8,839 bases of DNA from Pseudomonadota bacterium (lineage in GTDB: Bacteria; Myxococcota_A; Bradymonadia; UBA4248), in assembly GCA_009786045.1 (NCBI GenBank), contig WQTY01000069.1:1-8839 (forward strand), in the 5' to 3' direction. Position 1 is the stretch's first letter, and the number at the start of each line of letters is the position of its first letter. A program made the translations under genes and the position numbers. Below the pieces are notes generated by a model. The model was not told the origin of the DNA. It worked only from the letters and a program-made list of their open reading frames with translations, and ran no database searches. This document shows positions 6,230 to 8,839 of this stretch, piece by piece.

Positions 6230-7540
6230 CTACGTCCGAGGCGTCACACTCCAATAGGCCCACTGACTAAGCTTATCCAGCGGCGTAATCGTTTCCTTCT
6301 CCGAGTCGACCAGAAAACTCACACTCTGCTTGCGATCGTTCAGCTCGTAACGGTAGCGAATCTCAAACAAATCCTCCCTATTGCCAGGGTTCAATTCGCC
6401 GGATGCCTCATCCATAGACCATCCGCATAACCTGGCTTCGTTGCATTTTTCAAAGCGATGGCTGGCATCGGCTTCGCCATTGGTCAACAGCCATCCCATC
6501 GCCGCGATAAACTCCTGCTGCTCAAGCACCATCACAAACGCTGTGCAAATCTGCCTGTGTTCACGTTTTCGGCACGAATGATCGCGCGGCCAGCGCTCCG
6601 TACGGGGAATATGCAAGTTGTTCACATAACCCTTGGGATAGATGTCCACGGGTTTGATAGCGGACATGTTTTCGCCGGCCGCCATCAAATCAATGGCAAT
6701 CAAACCTCGTGGTTCAAGGCTCTTGCTCTTCCAGCTAAAGCGAAACTTCGCAACGCGAACCTCATCGCGCTCAACCCACTGAAAGTACGCCGAAAAATCA
6801 TCCTGAAACTCATGCATCACGGTCCAGCCGATGATGCGATCATCCTGGTGCCCTGGACGGTTTGTCAATTTAAGGAAGTGCAACAAAAAAACACCGCCAA
6901 GATCAATGCCAACATCAAATTTGTGGGAAATAATCGCACGGACAACGCTGCCCGGACGTTTCAGATTCTCAACAATCTGATCGAAATTGTAAACTGTCTG
7001 CTCAAAAACGCTGGCCATGTCATTTCGCGGGATCACCACACCCGTTTCAAGATCCACAATCCACACAGGACCAACGGTGACAGACTCATCGTGATAATCC
7101 AGATACACTTCGTACTGGGGATCAGGAATCTGCGTCTCCCCCGTATCCATATCCAGATGAAGTGCTCGCCACTCCCCACGCCTGAGGAAATTCATATTAA
7201 AACGCTTCTCAAGAAACTGCTGCTCGACCAAAGTATCGATGGACACGAACGAAGGCGACAAATCGGCCGCCGGCCTGCCATCCTTCCTCGCCCGAACCAC
7301 TGCTTCCACATACGCAGGATCCAGCACTTTATACTGACGAACAACCCCTATGGCATCCGCCTCGCGATTGGCAAAGGGATCGCTCGCACGAAAAATATCC
7401 CTCTGAACCTGATCGGCCGTCATCCCCGTCGCAGCCCTGTTCGCCCCTTTCTTCTGAACCACAAAAACCACGGCCACGATAAGGACAATCATCAGAAGGA
7501 GCCCAAGCGAAATCCCAAGTATGAGAACCTTTCTATTCAT
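6230..7540 (-). CDS. N-terminally membrane-anchored protein of unknown function
   Basis: Predicted 436-residue protein. MNRK and a hydrophobic helix at about 5-28 followed by KK suggest an uncleaved inner-membrane anchor with the rest outside the cytoplasm. Residues 60-90 are helical. Residues 120-180 are strand-rich, with 'VWIVDLETGVVIPRN' (159-173) recalling the end of a PepSY-like repeat, a weak resemblance. Residues 200-310 look beta-rich. Four cysteines are clustered at 323, 332, 366 and 372 and probably form two disulfides. I do not recognise the family. The start is the ATG at 7538-7540; its ribosome site (GAAGTG) is weak. It lies 122 bases downstream of the TPR gene on the same strand and ends at a strong terminator, so the two may form one unit. 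A role with the TPR protein in the envelope is inference only. Confidence 0.85.
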   Translation of the reverse strand: MNRKVLILGISLGLLLMIVLIVAVVFVVQKKGANRAATGMTADQVQRDIFRASDPFANREADAIGVVRQYKVLDPAYVEAVVRARKDGRPAADLSPSFVSIDTLVEQQFLEKRFNMNFLRRGEWRALHLDMDTGETQIPDPQYEVYLDYHDESVTVGPVWIVDLETGVVIPRNDMASVFEQTVYNFDQIVENLKRPGSVVRAIISHKFDVGIDLGGVFLLHFLKLTNRPGHQDDRIIGWTVMHEFQDDFSAYFQWVERDEVRVAKFRFSWKSKSLEPRGLIAIDLMAAGENMSAIKPVDIYPKGYVNNLHIPRTERWPRDHSCRKREHRQICTAFVMVLEQQEFIAAMGWLLTNGEADASHRFEKCNEARLCGWSMDEASGELNPGNREDLFEIRYRYELNDRKQSVSFLVDSEKETITPLDKLSQWAYWSVTPRT

Positions 7541-7609
7541 CGCATCACTTCATGTCTGTCAAGCCCAACAAGAAAGCGGCTCTGCTAAGAGACGCACAAA
7601 ATCGCGCAA

Positions 7610-7638
7610 ATCCTAACATGGCACACCACCAGGCGCAA
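7610..7638 (-). promoter_or_regulatory. Weak candidate promoter for the 6230-7540 gene
   Basis: On the minus strand TTGCGC (7638-7633) and TAGGAT (7615-7610) are separated by exactly 17 bases. The -35 matches consensus at 3 of 6 and the -10 at 4 of 6. It would give this gene its own transcription in addition to read-through from the TPR gene. Confidence 0.25.
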
Positions 7639-7662
7639 GACATGGATTCACCCCTCCGCCCA

Positions 7663-8427
7663 CTACTTCCAGGAAGGATTCAGCGCTCTGAGCCCCCGGC
7701 TGCCTTCCCGGCTTGCCCGTTCACGCTCGATCTCACGCTCAATCGCCCTCGCCTTCTCAGGCTGATGCGTTCTCGCATAAAAACGATGAAGCGGCATCAA
7801 TGCCATAAGGCGATTGGCATGAACCTCCACATTCTGAAGCAAATACGCCTCTGCCTTCCCAAGCGCCTGCTGCTTCTCATAAGCCGTCGACAACCGAACC
7901 AAAACCTCGCTCGTGGGGAGCGAATACGTCAGCAAACGCTCATACGTCTCAATCACTGCGCCCCAATCCTGCTGCTGATAATAAAGCCGCCCAAGAGCCT
8001 GAGCGCCACGAACGTTATGCGGCTGAAGCGCCAGACCGCGCCTGGCATAGGACACCGCGTTTTGCGCATCATGCGCATCCGCCGCAATATCAGAGGCCAT
8101 AAACAATACACGCGGATTATTGGGGTGCTGCACCAGCGCCACACCAATGACAGCCTGGGCACCGGGGATATCCCCCAACTGCAGCCGCACTTTTGCCCAG
8201 GTAAGCTGAAGATTCCAATCCTGTGAATGAGGCCCCACCGACGATAAATAAACCTCCGCCTGAGACCACGCCCCCGACTCAGCCAACGCAAGGCCAAGGC
8301 TCTTTTGCATCTCAAAATCCCAATCCTCAAAATGCCCCAAAGACTCAGCCCACAAAACCGACTGGCAGCATAATGTCAGCACCACACCGCCAAACACATA
8401 ACCCAAACGCCGTCTTACACCCATCAT
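7663..8427 (-). CDS. Periplasmic TPR-repeat protein
   Basis: Predicted 254-residue protein made almost wholly of tetratricopeptide repeats, helical pairs that bind peptides or partner proteins. Residues 1-27 are a signal peptide (RRR, hydrophobic core, cleavage after VLWA). Cys20 and Cys21 are not in a good lipobox, because Leu19 is at -1. About six 34-residue TPR units follow from residue 39 to 245; the clearest are 'RGAQALGRLYYQQQDWGAVI' and 'EVLVRLSTAYEKQQALGKAE'. The last part is a charged helix rich in Arg and Glu. Two adjacent ATGs could start it. I took the first (8425-8427), with AAGG six bases upstream; the second would remove only one residue. A good promoter sits upstream, and the anchored-protein gene follows. 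The partner and pathway are unknown. Confidence 0.88.
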   Translation of the reverse strand: MMGVRRRLGYVFGGVVLTLCCQSVLWAESLGHFEDWDFEMQKSLGLALAESGAWSQAEVYLSSVGPHSQDWNLQLTWAKVRLQLGDIPGAQAVIGVALVQHPNNPRVLFMASDIAADAHDAQNAVSYARRGLALQPHNVRGAQALGRLYYQQQDWGAVIETYERLLTYSLPTSEVLVRLSTAYEKQQALGKAEAYLLQNVEVHANRLMALMPLHRFYARTHQPEKARAIEREIERERASREGSRGLRALNPSWK

Positions 8428-8473
8428 GTGCCACCTTCCCCAAATTCAAAAAAACGCACCGTCTCCTGCTACA

Positions 8474-8502
8474 AACATACGCCCAGAGGAAGAAAATGAC
8501 AA
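8474..8502 (-). promoter_or_regulatory. Sigma70-like promoter of the TPR gene
   Basis: On the minus strand TTGTCA (8502-8497, 5 of 6 to consensus) and TATGTT (8479-8474, 4 of 6) have an exact 17-base spacer. A start near 8467 would give a leader of about 40 bases with a suitable ribosome site. This is the best promoter match in the window. Confidence 0.6.
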
Positions 8503-8513
8503 ATCTCCGTACA

Positions 8514-8541
8514 CCAGTTGCCAGTTGCCAGTTGCCAGTAT
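8514..8541. repeat. CCAGTTG heptamer array
   Basis: Three exact tandem copies of CCAGTTG (8514-8534) followed by the partial copy CCAGTAT (8535-8541). The array begins 12 bases upstream of the -35 box of the TPR promoter. It is too short and lacks spacers, so it is not CRISPR. Confidence 0.9.
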
Positions 8542-8566
8542 CCGGGAGCCAGATTAACCCCACTCT

Positions 8567-8587
8567 GGACACCGGACACCGGACACC
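8567..8587. repeat. GGACACC heptamer array
   Basis: Three exact tandem copies of GGACACC. A 25-base unrelated stretch separates it from the CCAGTTG array. Both arrays have a 7-base period and about three copies, suggesting a common slippage or duplication process. Confidence 0.9.
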
Positions 8588-8703
8588 CCCAATCTTTTTC
8601 GTTGGGCTTGGGGAAAAAAACGGGTATTGCGACCCATCGGAAAACGTGCGCCCGGGAAAACGTCTCCCGCCTGCACCCAGCGAGATCCCTGAGGAGAAAG
8701 AGA

Positions 8704-8839
8704 ATGACATTGGAAGAGCCGCCGCAGATACATCCGAAAGACGATGCACAACTCGCCGTCGAAGCTGAAACCCTGGCAACATCTCAAGACGAACCAGACG
8801 CTTCTGGCATGCCACAGGATGAACCCATCACCCTCGGCG
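8704..8839 (+). CDS. 5' end of an unidentified gene, truncated by the window edge
   Basis: An ATG at 8704-8706 is preceded by GAGGAG seven bases upstream, among the best ribosome sites in the window, and the frame stays open for 45 codons to the end. The visible N-terminus begins MTLEEPPQIHPKDD and is acidic and Pro/Gln/Asp-rich, probably disordered, with no signal peptide or membrane segment, so a cytoplasmic protein is likely. Nothing in it identifies a family. It diverges from the TPR gene. An upstream pair TTGGGC and TATTGC with a 17-base gap could be a promoter but matches poorly. Confidence 0.7.
   Translation, partial: MTLEEPPQIHPKDDAQLAVEAETLATSQDEPDASGMPQDEPITLG

Noticed and set aside
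7546..7562. Perfect TTGACA -35 word just upstream of the 6230-7540 gene (minus strand)
   Set aside because: A -10 box at the proper distance would fall on the start codon (TGAATA), which matches poorly and would place the transcript start inside the gene.
6458..7588. A 376-codon open frame on the plus strand
   Set aside because: It lies wholly antisense to the 6230-7540 gene. Its translation is His/Asn/Arg-rich without domains or a good ribosome site, whereas the minus-strand frame has a membrane anchor, a clean start and a terminator.
8514..8587. Possible CRISPR array
   Set aside because: The repeats are 7 bases long and directly tandem with no spacers, and no cas gene is present.
8345..8815. 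A 156-codon minus-strand frame over the intergenic region before the TPR gene
   Set aside because: It overlaps the TPR gene start, reads through both heptamer arrays and the promoter, and overlaps the plus-strand gene start at 8704.

Overview
The window looks like ordinary chromosome from a Gram-negative, meso-diaminopimelate-containing bacterium, most plausibly of the Myxococcota/Bradymonadota type. Three things suggest this, none decisive: a very cysteine-rich repeat lipoprotein of a kind common in that group, several signal-peptide or membrane-anchored envelope proteins of unknown function, and a C-terminal tail that resembles the MYXO-CTERM sorting signal. GC is about 55-60% in the lines I counted, except for one gene near 48%.

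Layout. Positions 1-124 hold GC-rich hairpins and an intrinsic terminator. The minus strand then carries the cysteine-rich lipoprotein (125-946), with murE upstream of it (1026-2537). A gene for an exported protein of unknown function diverges on the plus strand (2693-3514). A 305-base gap (3515-3819) is packed with palindromes and hairpin repeats. The minus strand resumes with an SH3-like exported protein with a C-terminal anchor (3820-4656), preceded by a MATE-family transporter gene (4696-6108); these two may be co-transcribed. A strong intrinsic terminator (6191-6219) separates them from an upstream minus-strand unit: a TPR protein gene (7663-8427) followed by a gene for an N-terminally anchored protein of unknown function (6230-7540), with a good sigma70-like promoter at 8474-8502. 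After an intergenic region with two heptamer arrays, a new plus-strand gene with an excellent ribosome binding site starts at 8704 and runs off the right edge.

How the genes work together. MurE acts in the cytoplasm on the peptidoglycan precursor. Most other products are predicted to sit in the inner membrane, periplasm or outer envelope, so the general theme is the cell envelope. No pathway or defence system links them visibly. I found no tRNA, rRNA, CRISPR array, transposase or phage gene. I do not see a convincing new multi-gene system. The best leads are a hairpin repeat family whose two copies differ by compensatory base-pair changes, the MYXO-CTERM-like tail on a compositionally atypical gene, and possible alternative RNA hairpins at the lipoprotein ribosome binding site.
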